From contig CAZPCZ010000025.1 in NCBI GenBank assembly GCA_964585225.1, positions 1-17,698 of the forward strand: DNA of 17,698 nt, given 5' to 3'. Below, piece after piece: positions 5,503 to 11,799 of this stretch. Source of the DNA: CAZPCZ01 sp964585225 (GTDB taxonomy: Bacteria > Patescibacteriota > Patescibacteriia > JACPHY01). Made by a program: the position numbers and the translations under genes. Every line of letters begins with the position of its first letter. Within the stretch, counting starts at the first letter, position 1. A model generated the notes under the pieces. The model was given only the letters and a program-made list of their open reading frames with translations. It searched no databases and was not told where the DNA came from.

Positions 5503-6129
5503 TCACTTCACCGGGAGAACGTCACGTGGATGACGACGGGGTGGATGGTGATCGCGACGAAGTTCCGCGTACCTCAGCCATAAACTCGCAAACGCGAGGC
5601 ACCCGAACGCAGACAGAATACCAACTGCAGTAAAAGTACGATCGAACCCGAACCGCTCGACCGACCACGCCCCCACTGTCGCGGAGAACGCCATGCCAAG
5701 GAACACCGCGGTCGAGTACGTCGACCACTCTAAGCCCTCGCGCTGACGATCTGCGAACTTCGTGAAGATGGTCATGAACCCTGGGTACGCGAATGCAGCG
5801 CCGATGCCGAACAATGCCTGCACCGCGTAGAGCTGCGCGATGGTGTCGACCGTGATGTAGAGGAACGGGACGACCGCGATGATCGCGTAACCGATGAGCG
5901 AGGTCCAGTACTCGCGGAGGTACGCTGGATCACGGTCGTTGAACCGACCGATGAACAGTTGGAGGATCGCCTTCACGACCATGTAGATCGTCTGCGCGAT
6001 CCCGGCGGCGGCGATCGACCCACCAATGACATTCCGCTCGATGAAAATCGCGAAGATCGGCGCGGTGAGTCCGAACCCCGTGAAGACGAAGAGGTCGGTG
6101 GCGATGAGCGTCGCAATGATGACGTTCAT
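5503..6129 (-). CDS. Half-size MFS-type membrane transporter
   Basis: 208 aa from ATG 6129, which overlaps the rpmG stop by ATGA. Six or seven hydrophobic segments are visible, about half of a normal 12-helix major facilitator. FIGRFNDRDP (about residues 59-68) resembles the MFS loop 2-3 motif A (GxxxDRxGR), and ALFGIGAAFAYPGF and YSTAVFLGMAFSATVGAWSVERFGF look like later N-domain helices. The C-terminus is basic and histidine-rich (RRDHHPPRRHPRD). The frame is open upstream through rpmG, tRNA and the N run, but only the overlap start is sensible. A protein of this size would need to dimerise to form a transport path, or may do something else. Substrate unknown. Confidence 0.75.
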   Translation of the reverse strand: MNVIIATLIATDLFVFTGFGLTAPIFAIFIERNVIGGSIAAAGIAQTIYMVVKAILQLFIGRFNDRDPAYLREYWTSLIGYAIIAVVPFLYITVDTIAQLYAVQALFGIGAAFAYPGFMTIFTKFADRQREGLEWSTYSTAVFLGMAFSATVGAWSVERFGFDRTFTAVGILSAFGCLAFASLWLRYAELRRDHHPPRRHPRDVLPVK

Positions 6130-6284
6130 TTGGTTTCCTTGTGCGCGGTGTGCTTCCCGCACCACGCGCAGTGCTTCTTGAGCTCGAGACGCACCTTCGA
6201 GAGCCGCTTCTTGTTCCGCGTCGTGCGGTAGTTCAATCGGTGACACTCGGTGCACTCGAGCTTCGCGAGATAATCCTGTGGCAT
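6126..6284 (-). CDS. rpmG: 50S ribosomal protein L33
   Basis: 52 aa. Two zinc-binding pairs, C11-T-E-C14 and C39-A-W-C42, flank the conserved core LNYRTTRNKKR; KLE.KK.C..C..HT is typical of the Cys-containing (zinc-bound) form of L33. It is part of the large subunit near the tRNA exit site. The start is ATG 6284, with no SD but a pyrimidine-rich heptad repeat upstream (6286-6320, read on the minus strand). Its TGA overlaps the ATG of the half-MFS gene, implying coupled translation. It sits between tRNA-Thr(UGU) and tRNA-Trp, a placement that recalls the common tRNA - rpmG - tRNA-Trp - secE neighbourhood. Confidence 0.93.
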   Translation of the reverse strand: MPQDYLAKLECTECHRLNYRTTRNKKRLSKVRLELKKHCAWCGKHTAHKETK

Positions 6285-6285
6285 A

Positions 6286-6320
6286 GATGCAATGAAGAAT
6301 GCGGGAATGATGAATGCAGA
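6286..6320 (-). repeat. Heptad-like spacer (ATTCNNC) upstream of rpmG
   Basis: Read on the minus strand, ATTC/ATTG words follow one another at 7-8 nt steps (ATTCTGC, ATTCATC, ATTCCCGC, ATTCTTC, ATTGCATC) directly before the start codon. Confidence 0.55.
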
Positions 6321-6329
6321 ATAGCGTGG

Positions 6330-6401
6330 AGCCGGGGGTGGGGATCGAACCCACGACCTGCTGTTTACAAAACAGCTGCTCTACCACTGAGCCACCCCGG
6401 C
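6330..6401 (-). tRNA. tRNA-Thr (anticodon TGT)
   Basis: 72 nt cloverleaf. Acceptor GCCGGGG/CCCCGGC with discriminator T, D-arm GCTC-AGTGGTA-GAGC, anticodon stem GCTGT/ACAGC with loop TTTGTAA, variable AGGTC, T-arm GTGGG-TTCGATC-CCCAC. No encoded CCA. It is followed by rpmG on the same strand. Confidence 0.96.
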
Positions 6402-6425
6402 ACTGGGCGGGAGAGGACTCTCCGC

Positions 6426-6525
6426 NNNNNNNNNNNNNNNNNNNNNNNNNNNNNNNNNNNNNNNNNNNNNNNNNNNNNNNNNNNNNNNNNNNNNNNNNNN
6501 NNNNNNNNNNNNNNNNNNNNNNNNN
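6426..6525. other. Assembly gap (100 N)
   Basis: Exactly 100 N, a conventional placeholder of unknown true length. Both flanks belong to the same tandem repeat: the left flank 6404-6425 matches 19 of 22 bases of the unit end at 6564-6585, and the right flank starts with the next unit. Extra repeat copies, and possibly another tRNA, may be hidden here. Confidence 0.95.
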
Positions 6526-6640
6526 CAGAGGCGGATGCGCCTTTGGCGCAGAACCTTCCCGAATGGGCGGGCTAGGATTCTCCGCCAGAGGCGGATGCGC
6601 CTTTGGCGCAGAACCTTCCCGAATGGGCGGGCTAGGATTC
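6526..6640. repeat. 60-bp tandem repeat carrying the tRNA-Tyr 3' end
   Basis: Unit 6526-6585 is repeated without change from 6586 until the sequence enters the real tRNA-Tyr after 6640. Each unit holds the last 17 nt of tRNA-Tyr (TGGGCGGGCTAGGATTC on the plus strand, 6564-6580 and 6624-6640) plus a 43-bp spacer containing two small hairpins (GCGCC/GGCGC and CCGCC/GGCGG). A diverged copy end lies left of the gap. Confidence 0.9.
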
Positions 6641-6706
6641 GAACCTAGGTAGCCGTTAGGCGCTTGGTTTACAGCCAAGTGCATTTGACCGCTCTGCCAC
6701 CCGCCC
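6624..6706 (-). tRNA. tRNA-Tyr (anticodon GTA)
   Basis: 83 nt class II tRNA. Acceptor GGGCGGG/CCCGCCC with discriminator A, anticodon stem CTTGG/CCAAG with loop CTGTAAA, long variable arm CGCCTAACGGCTA, T-arm CTAGG-TTCGAAT-CCTAG. No encoded CCA. The terminal 17 nt recur in the adjacent tandem repeat. Confidence 0.95.
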
Positions 6707-6716
6707 AAAGTTCTGG

Positions 6717-6787
6717 AGCCGAGACCGAGGATTGAACTCGGGTCTGCGCATTACCATTGCGCTGCTCTACCACTGAGCTATCTCGGC
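6717..6787 (-). tRNA. tRNA-Thr (anticodon GGT)
   Basis: 71 nt cloverleaf. Acceptor GCCGAGA/TCTCGGC with discriminator T, D-arm GCTC-AGTGGTA-GAGC, anticodon stem GCGCA/TGCGC with loop ATGGTAA, T-arm CCGAG-TTCAATC-CTCGG. It starts only 7 nt after the TPR gene stop, so it is probably processed from the operon transcript unless a promoter lies inside that gene. Confidence 0.96.
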
Positions 6788-6794
6788 GCACGCA

Positions 6795-7568
6795 TCACTT
6801 CCCCATCGTCCTGATTCGCTCCTCGAATCCCTCAAGCTTCTGGTTCTCCGGGTTCGCCGCGCGGAGCTGGTCGAGGTACTTACCCGCGAGGCGTGCGTTC
6901 CGATCCATGATCGCAAGTTCGGTCGCAAAGTCAAGGTACCGGGGGTTCCGCGGTGACTGACTGATCGCTGATTGTAGCTCCTTCAATGCCGCCCCGTACT
7001 TCTCCCGACTCCGGAGGACATCGGCGAGATACATCGCAACTTCCCCGTCGTCTGGGTAGAGCTTTCGCAGGAACCGGAGCGTCTCCTCTGCGAGCGCATC
7101 TTCCCTCCGATGCTGGTAGAGCGACGCGAGTCCGAGGTAGGCCTCCCGATGCTTCGGGTCGAGCTTCAAGCACGCAAGGTAGTGCTCCTCTGCTTCTTCG
7201 AGCGATTCGCGACCAATCGCCTCCGTGGCCGACGTGAGGTGGAGCTCACACGTCATGGACGTCGGTGCCGTCTTCGACACCACGTACTCCTGCGCGAGGA
7301 GTCGGAGCCGCCGATACCCGCGTTGGAGACCGGACTCCCACCGCCGGAACGTCGTCGTCGCACCGCGGCTCATGCGCGCCGTCGTTCCCCGCAACTGTCG
7401 AGTGAGCCGCTCGAGGAGCAGTCGTTCCTTCACGCGGAGCTCTCGCTCCGCGTGCGTCGGTGGGGGTCGCTCCGGGAGGTGGACGAGTCGTGGTACCGCG
7501 CGGAGAACGAGCACCGCGATGGCGGCTGCGCCGAGTACCGTGAGGATCGCGCCGATCACCCACATCAT
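6795..7568 (-). CDS. Membrane-anchored TPR protein
   Basis: 257 aa. Residues about 3-24 are a single hydrophobic helix (signal anchor). Residues 36-95 are Arg-rich and helical, possibly coiled. From about 108 onward the pattern of tetratricopeptide repeats is clear: EEAEEHYLACLKLDPKHREA, then YLGLASLYQHRREDALAEE, VAMYLADVLRSREKYGAALK and ARLAGKYLDQLRAANPENQK (about four units). TPRs scaffold protein-protein contacts; the partner is unknown. The start ATG 7568 overlaps the tpiA stop by ATGA and is followed by a second ATG. Last protein gene of the M16 - tpiA - TPR operon, immediately before tRNA-Thr(GGU). Confidence 0.82.
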   Translation of the reverse strand: MMWVIGAILTVLGAAAIAVLVLRAVPRLVHLPERPPPTHAERELRVKERLLLERLTRQLRGTTARMSRGATTTFRRWESGLQRGYRRLRLLAQEYVVSKTAPTSMTCELHLTSATEAIGRESLEEAEEHYLACLKLDPKHREAYLGLASLYQHRREDALAEETLRFLRKLYPDDGEVAMYLADVLRSREKYGAALKELQSAISQSPRNPRYLDFATELAIMDRNARLAGKYLDQLRAANPENQKLEGFEERIRTMGK

Positions 7569-8314
7569 ACCGCGGCATTCAGGAGACGCTGTAGACCCTC
7601 TGCGCTCTGGCTCGCCGTACCGACGAGCACGCCGTGGACATCTGGAGATGCGAGGAACGTCGCGATGTTCTCCGGGGACACGCTCCCACCGTACAACACG
7701 CGAACGCGCTGCAGACCGCTCTCACCAAGGAGCTCGCGAGCGACCTCGAGGATGTACCGATGTGCCTGCGTCGCGTCCTCAGGGGTTGCCGCATGACCAG
7801 TCCCGATCGCCCAGACCGGCTCATACGCAATGGAGAGCCGTTGGGTGCCGAGCAGCGCGAGGTCACTGAGCGCACTCCGGAGCTGTCGATCAAGCACCGC
7901 ATGGAGCTGACCTGCGGTGCGCTCCTCAAGCGTCTCTCCCACGCAGAGGATGGGGTGGAGACCGACGCGGAGCGCGAGGTGCAGCTTCTCCGTGACCATG
8001 TCGTCAGTTTCCCCAAGACGTCGGCGCCGCTCGGAGTGTCCCACGATCACGTGCGCGCACCCGAGCGCGAGGAGATCGGCCGCACTCACCTCGCCAGTGA
8101 GTGCTGCGCGCTCCTCACTCGCGCAGTCCTGTGCGCCGAGTACGAAAGCGGAACCCCGGACGACTGCAGCGACCGCGGGGAGCGCGGTGAACGATGGGCA
8201 GAGGACGACATCAACGCCGTCGGGGATCCCTACGGCGACGAGCTGCTCGGCGGTCGTGCGGGCTTCCTCGTCACGAAGCTGCATTTTCCAGTTGGCAACC
8301 AGCAACGGCTTCAC
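7565..8314 (-). CDS. tpiA: Triosephosphate isomerase
   Basis: 249 aa, the normal length. It interconverts dihydroxyacetone phosphate and glyceraldehyde 3-phosphate in glycolysis. Catalytic residues are all present: K10 in ANWKM, H93 in IVGHSERR, and E165 in AYEPVWAIGTG. The phosphate-binding loops VLYGGSVSPEN and GVLVGTAS are also intact. GTG at 8314 is the start; its GTGA overlaps the stop of the upstream M16 peptidase gene, and its own TGA overlaps the TPR gene, so all three are likely translated in a coupled way. No SD is needed or seen. Cytoplasmic. Confidence 0.98.
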   Translation of the reverse strand: MKPLLVANWKMQLRDEEARTTAEQLVAVGIPDGVDVVLCPSFTALPAVAAVVRGSAFVLGAQDCASEERAALTGEVSAADLLALGCAHVIVGHSERRRRLGETDDMVTEKLHLALRVGLHPILCVGETLEERTAGQLHAVLDRQLRSALSDLALLGTQRLSIAYEPVWAIGTGHAATPEDATQAHRYILEVARELLGESGLQRVRVLYGGSVSPENIATFLASPDVHGVLVGTASQSAEGLQRLLNAAV

Positions 8315-9579
8315 AGCTTCAGGAGTTTACGGAATGGCTTTTCGTCCTTGTAGTTCCCAATCAACGCGAGGTGGAGCCGATCCGTACGCAGAATTTCGCG
8401 AGCAACCGACCGAACCGCTGCGCGCTCGACCGCCATGAGGCGAACGATCTTCTCTTCCGGCGTGAGGACCTCCTTCCGCAGCAACGCCTGCTTGCCGTAC
8501 CAATCCGCGCGTGCGCTCGACTCCTCGAGCGCGAGCACGATGCGCCCCTCGATGTTCTCTTTCGCTCGTGAGAGCTCCTCGCCGGTCACGCCGGCATCGC
8601 GGATCCGCACAAGCTCACGGAGGATAATGCGCATCGCCTCACGGAGACGCGACGGATCGAGCCCGGCGGTGACGACGAGCGATCCGGTGTCCGTGTACGC
8701 GTCCGCGGACGCCCGGACAGAGTACGCAAGCCCCCGTCGCTCGCGGACGGCAATGAACAGTCGCGAGCTCATGGTGCCGCCGAGGATGTTCGCAAGGAGG
8801 GTCAGCGCGTACTGCCGTCGGTCCTCTGCGGGGAACGTCGGCACACCGAGCGCGAGGTGGACCTGCTGGGTCTCCTTCCAGTGGAGATGGACTGCCGGCC
8901 CGCGCGGCTGCCGACGGAACCTCAACGGCTGTGGGACCGATCGGTGGTGCGCCGACTGTCGCCCGAACGTCTTACGAACGAGCTCGTCGGCGTGGTCCCC
9001 AAGGTTCCCAGCGAGCGTGAGGACGAGCCGACTCGGATCGTAGTGACGATCGCGATACGTGAGGAGTGCGCGTCGCCCAATCCCCGCCATCGTCTCCCTC
9101 GTCCCGCTGATGAGCCGGCCGAGCGGGTGCCCGTGGTAGAGGAGCTGCTCGAAGATGTCGTCGAGGTGCATGGATGGGTTGTCCTCGTACAGGTGGATCT
9201 CCTCAAGGATGACCTTCCGCTCGCGTTCCACCTCCTCCTGCCGATACCGGGAGTGGAAGCACATGTCGGCGAGCATATCGAGCGCGAGGTCGAGGTGCTC
9301 GGCGTTCACCTTGATATAGTAGCCGGTGTACTCCTTCCCCGTGAACGCGTTGTACTCCGCACCGACACGGTCGAGATCGCGCGAGATGTGGAGCGTCGTT
9401 GGCCGCCGTTCCGTCCCCTTGAACATCATGTGCTCCACAAAGTGCGACGCGCCACTGAGGCGCTCTGTCTCATGGCGGGAACCGACTGGGAAGAGCGCGT
9501 ACACGGTCACCGCCTGCGTGTCGCGCGCAGGGGCGAGGAGGAGCCGGGTGCCGTTGTCCAATCGATGCACAGTAAACAT
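8311..9579 (-). CDS. M16-family zinc peptidase (pitrilysin/PqqL/MPP-like)
   Basis: 422 aa, the size of single-chain M16B peptidases that work as dimers of two-domain subunits. The inverted zinc motif H46-F-V-E49-H50 is intact, and the third ligand lies in VILEEIHLYEDNP (E126/E127, the usual 76-77 residues downstream). The C-terminal half has RERRGLAYSVRASADAYTDTG, the substrate-binding R/Y region of the family. No signal peptide is evident, so a cytoplasmic role in degrading peptides or processing precursors is likely. ATG 9579 has no SD. First gene of the operon with tpiA and the TPR gene, divergent from folD across a 77-bp spacer that holds a hairpin (9613-9635). Confidence 0.93.
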   Translation of the reverse strand: MFTVHRLDNGTRLLLAPARDTQAVTVYALFPVGSRHETERLSGASHFVEHMMFKGTERRPTTLHISRDLDRVGAEYNAFTGKEYTGYYIKVNAEHLDLALDMLADMCFHSRYRQEEVERERKVILEEIHLYEDNPSMHLDDIFEQLLYHGHPLGRLISGTRETMAGIGRRALLTYRDRHYDPSRLVLTLAGNLGDHADELVRKTFGRQSAHHRSVPQPLRFRRQPRGPAVHLHWKETQQVHLALGVPTFPAEDRRQYALTLLANILGGTMSSRLFIAVRERRGLAYSVRASADAYTDTGSLVVTAGLDPSRLREAMRIILRELVRIRDAGVTGEELSRAKENIEGRIVLALEESSARADWYGKQALLRKEVLTPEEKIVRLMAVERAAVRSVAREILRTDRLHLALIGNYKDEKPFRKLLKL

Positions 9580-9612
9580 TGTGGGGAGGGGCGGGAAAGA
9601 GTAAGACTGAAG

Positions 9613-9635
9613 AAGGCCCGGTGAGCCCGGGCTTT
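9613..9635. promoter_or_regulatory. Hairpin in the divergent M16/folD spacer
   Basis: AAGGCCCGG and CCGGGCTTT form a 9-bp stem (one G-T) with loop TGAGC. It looks terminator-like, yet both neighbouring genes point away from it. It may lie in an M16 leader or be a protein-binding site. Confidence 0.4.
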
Positions 9636-9656
9636 CAATGTATCACGACTCCTGCT

Positions 9657-10532
9657 GTGAGCCAACTCATTGACGGCAAGGCGATTGCTGCTCGTATCCG
9701 CACGCGGGTACGAGACGACATCATCCGCTCCGGTATCACGCCGGGGCTCGGCGTTGTGCTCGTCGGAGACCACCCGCCAAGCCGCATCTACGTCGCACGG
9801 AAACGTGCGGCATGCGCAGAGGTCGGCATCCGTACGGAGATCATCGAACAGCCGGTAGGGATCGACATGGATGACCTCCTGACCGAGATCCGAACACTCA
9901 ACGCCCGTCCGAATATCCATGGCATCATCGTCCAGCGGCCGCTCCCCCCACCCCTCGACGCCCTCGCAGTGGCGAACGCCGTCGCACCGGAGAAGGACGT
10001 GGATTGCCTCCATCCGGAGAACGTAGGACTCCTCCTGCTCGGCCAGCCGAGGTTCGTGCCGCCGACGCCAAAAGGTATTCGCGAGCTCCTCATCCAGAGC
10101 GGCAACAACCCGGCCGGACGGCATGTCGTCATGGTCGGACGTGGACCGCTCGTCGGACGACCACTCGCCGTCCTCCTCGCGCAGCACGGTGCCGGTGGCG
10201 ATGCGACGGTCACCGTCTGTCACCGCGCGACGCCCGATCTCGCTGCGATCACACGGACCGCGGATATCCTCGTCGTCGCGATTGGGAACCCGGGATTCGT
10301 CACGGCGACCATGGTGCGCGCCGGTGTGGTGGTCATTGATGCCGGCATCAACCGTATCCCGGATCCCACCGCTCCGAATGGCACGCGAATCGTCGGTGAT
10401 GTCGCTCCATCGGTCTACGATATTGCCGGAGCATACACCCCGGTCCCCGGCGGCGTCGGCCCCATGACGGTCGCGATGCTCCTCGAGAACGTCCTCGAAG
10501 CCGCCAAAAAAAGACCCCAGGGGTCTTCGTAA
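9657..10532 (+). CDS. folD: Bifunctional methylenetetrahydrofolate dehydrogenase/cyclohydrolase
   Basis: 291 aa from GTG 9657; the frame is open further left but the homologous N-terminus (SQLIDGKAIA) starts here. It oxidises 5,10-methylene-THF with NAD(P)+ and hydrolyses the product to 10-formyl-THF. Catalytic Y45-VAR-K49, GIIVQRPLPP (the QLPLP motif), KDVDCLHPEN, the dinucleotide-binding VGRGPLVGRPLA, ATVTVCHRATP, and the C-terminal TPVPGGVGPMTVAMLLEN are all present. The usual PCTP reads PPTPKG, a small deviation. There is no SD, and TATCAC 11-16 nt upstream suggests a very short leader. The last codons are part of the terminator stem and the TAA is in its loop. Confidence 0.97.
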   Translation: MSQLIDGKAIAARIRTRVRDDIIRSGITPGLGVVLVGDHPPSRIYVARKRAACAEVGIRTEIIEQPVGIDMDDLLTEIRTLNARPNIHGIIVQRPLPPPLDALAVANAVAPEKDVDCLHPENVGLLLLGQPRFVPPTPKGIRELLIQSGNNPAGRHVVMVGRGPLVGRPLAVLLAQHGAGGDATVTVCHRATPDLAAITRTADILVVAIGNPGFVTATMVRAGVVVIDAGINRIPDPTAPNGTRIVGDVAPSVYDIAGAYTPVPGGVGPMTVAMLLENVLEAAKKRPQGSS

Positions 10533-10553
10533 AAGGACCCCTGGGGTCTTTTT
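10506..10553. terminator. Bidirectional terminator shared by folD and the permease
   Basis: AAAAAGACCCCAGGGGTC pairs with GACCCCTGGGGTCTTTTT across a short loop (TTCGTAAAAG). Seven A/T bases on either side give U-tracts in both directions. The folD TAA is in the loop, and the convergent permease stop (10557-10555) is directly beside the other arm. Confidence 0.93.
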
Positions 10554-10554
10554 G

Positions 10555-11706
10555 CTACCGGAGCACCTCCATAATGGTCACCGCAACGCCAACGGCGAAA
10601 AGCAACGCGACGAGCCAGTTCACGAATGATGGGAGGCGCACGCGGAACTCCGGTTGACGATCACCCTTTCGACGCGCTCGGAGCACGAGGAGCGCGACGA
10701 GAAGGCCATCCAGTCCCCCAAAAATTCCACCGGTCACAATAATGACGCTCGTGAATGTCGGGTCCCCAATGAGGAAGAGGAGCAGCGGCACCCCGATGCC
10801 GAGGAGGAACGCGTGGGCTCGGCGGAGATGGAAGTCGAGTCGGAATACCTCGTTGAGGTAGAGCCCGAGCGTGAGGAAGGACGTCGCAATGGCGAGGAAC
10901 CCGAGCACGGCACCGAGCACGACGATCGAACGACCGAGTACCGGCGCGAGCCCGGCGATCGCCTCTGAGCTCGTTGCACCCCCGCTCACGCCGACAACCG
11001 TGAGGACGAACAGCAACGTGAGCGCCGACGCGATGAGCGTCCCCCAGACGATCGCGCGACTCAGGAATCGCTCGCGCCCCCGGAGAATGTCCCGGATCTC
11101 CGCGATCGCCGATGCACCGCTGAGCGAGAACAGGATCGCCCCGTACGGGAGGAACGCCGCGGCGATGTTCGTGGTCGCGAAGTTCTCCGTGTTCACCCGC
11201 TGCGCACCGACAATGAGAATGAGCGACATCGCGATGAACAGGAACGCGGTGAGGATGAACTCGAGCTCCTCGACGAGGCGTAACCCCACCGCGACCGCGA
11301 GACCGGCGACCACGCCGAAGGCAACGCTGTAGTGCCATGGGGTTGCACCGAGTGCGGGGCCGATGAGCTGGTGGAGGAACGAGCCGGCAACGATGAGGTA
11401 CGCGAGCAATGCGCCGTAGATCCCACAGATACTCACGAACGCGGCGAGGCGCTTCCCCCAGGGCCCGAGGTACTGCTCCGCATACCCGACGAGCCGGTGG
11501 TGCGCCTTCGTCCGAAGCGTGAGCTCGCCGAACCAGAGGTGGACGAGGAGCACGGCGAGCGTGAGCACGACGAAGTGGACAAGCCCGATCGCAACCCCGC
11601 TCCGGGCGATAACGTACGGAACCCCGAAGATCCCGACGCCAATAATGGTCCCAATGAGCATCGCGATGGCGCGAGGGTAGTGGCGGGTGGTATCCGTCGT
11701 AGGCAT
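10555..11706 (-). CDS. Amino-acid permease (aromatic amino acid/AAAP type)
   Basis: 383 aa from ATG 11706, preferred over the longer frame because TGGTACGCT (extended -10) ends only 8 nt upstream. About 11 transmembrane helices. The first reads AIAMLIGTIIGVGIFGVPYVIARSG, the unwound Gly-rich helix 1 of LeuT-fold APC transporters, closest in look to the Trp/Tyr permease (HAAAP) group. LPYGAILFSLSGASAIAEIRDILRGRER (helix 6 region) fits the same fold. It would import an amino acid by ion symport; specificity is not readable. This suits a lineage with reduced biosynthesis. Convergent with folD and divergent from dnaB. Confidence 0.82.
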   Translation of the reverse strand: MPTTDTTRHYPRAIAMLIGTIIGVGIFGVPYVIARSGVAIGLVHFVVLTLAVLLVHLWFGELTLRTKAHHRLVGYAEQYLGPWGKRLAAFVSICGIYGALLAYLIVAGSFLHQLIGPALGATPWHYSVAFGVVAGLAVAVGLRLVEELEFILTAFLFIAMSLILIVGAQRVNTENFATTNIAAAFLPYGAILFSLSGASAIAEIRDILRGRERFLSRAIVWGTLIASALTLLFVLTVVGVSGGATSSEAIAGLAPVLGRSIVVLGAVLGFLAIATSFLTLGLYLNEVFRLDFHLRRAHAFLLGIGVPLLLFLIGDPTFTSVIIVTGGIFGGLDGLLVALLVLRARRKGDRQPEFRVRLPSFVNWLVALLFAVGVAVTIMEVLR

Positions 11707-11714
11707 AGTCCACA

Positions 11715-11723
11715 AGCGTACCA
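11715..11723 (-). promoter_or_regulatory. Possible extended -10 of the permease gene
   Basis: TGGTACGCT on the minus strand (TGn plus TANNNT) ends 8 nt before ATG 11706, implying a leaderless or near-leaderless mRNA. No convincing -35 is seen. Confidence 0.35.
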
Positions 11724-11755
11724 CAGGCGACACCCGTGTGAGCACCTCCGCACTG

Positions 11756-11764
11756 TGGTATCGT
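11756..11764 (+). promoter_or_regulatory. Possible extended -10 of dnaB
   Basis: TGGTATCGT on the plus strand (TGn plus TANNNT), giving a leader of about 30 nt before ATG 11800. No clear -35. It mirrors the permease -10 on the other strand. Confidence 0.35.
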
Positions 11765-11765
11765 A

Positions 11766-11799
11766 ATTCTACATTCTCTATTCATCGTTCTGCATTGGC
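11766..11799 (+). repeat. Heptad-like spacer (ATTCNNC) upstream of dnaB
   Basis: ATTCTAC, ATTCTCT, ATTCATC, GTTCTGC and ATTGGC follow in 7-nt steps and end at the dnaB start codon. It closely resembles the spacer upstream of rpmG and leaves no SD. Confidence 0.55.

Noticed and set aside
6526..6640. CRISPR array
   Set aside because: The repeated units are contiguous 60-bp tandem copies without variable spacers, and no cas genes are present.
5503..6708. A single 401-codon frame spanning the half MFS, rpmG, tRNA-Thr, the N run and tRNA-Tyr
   Set aside because: It runs through tRNA genes and N bases. The real MFS start is ATG 6129, coupled to the rpmG stop.
9579..9656. Longer folD start at 9579
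   Set aside because: The extra 26 residues have no resemblance to FolD and pass through the hairpin; the family N-terminus begins at GTG 9657.
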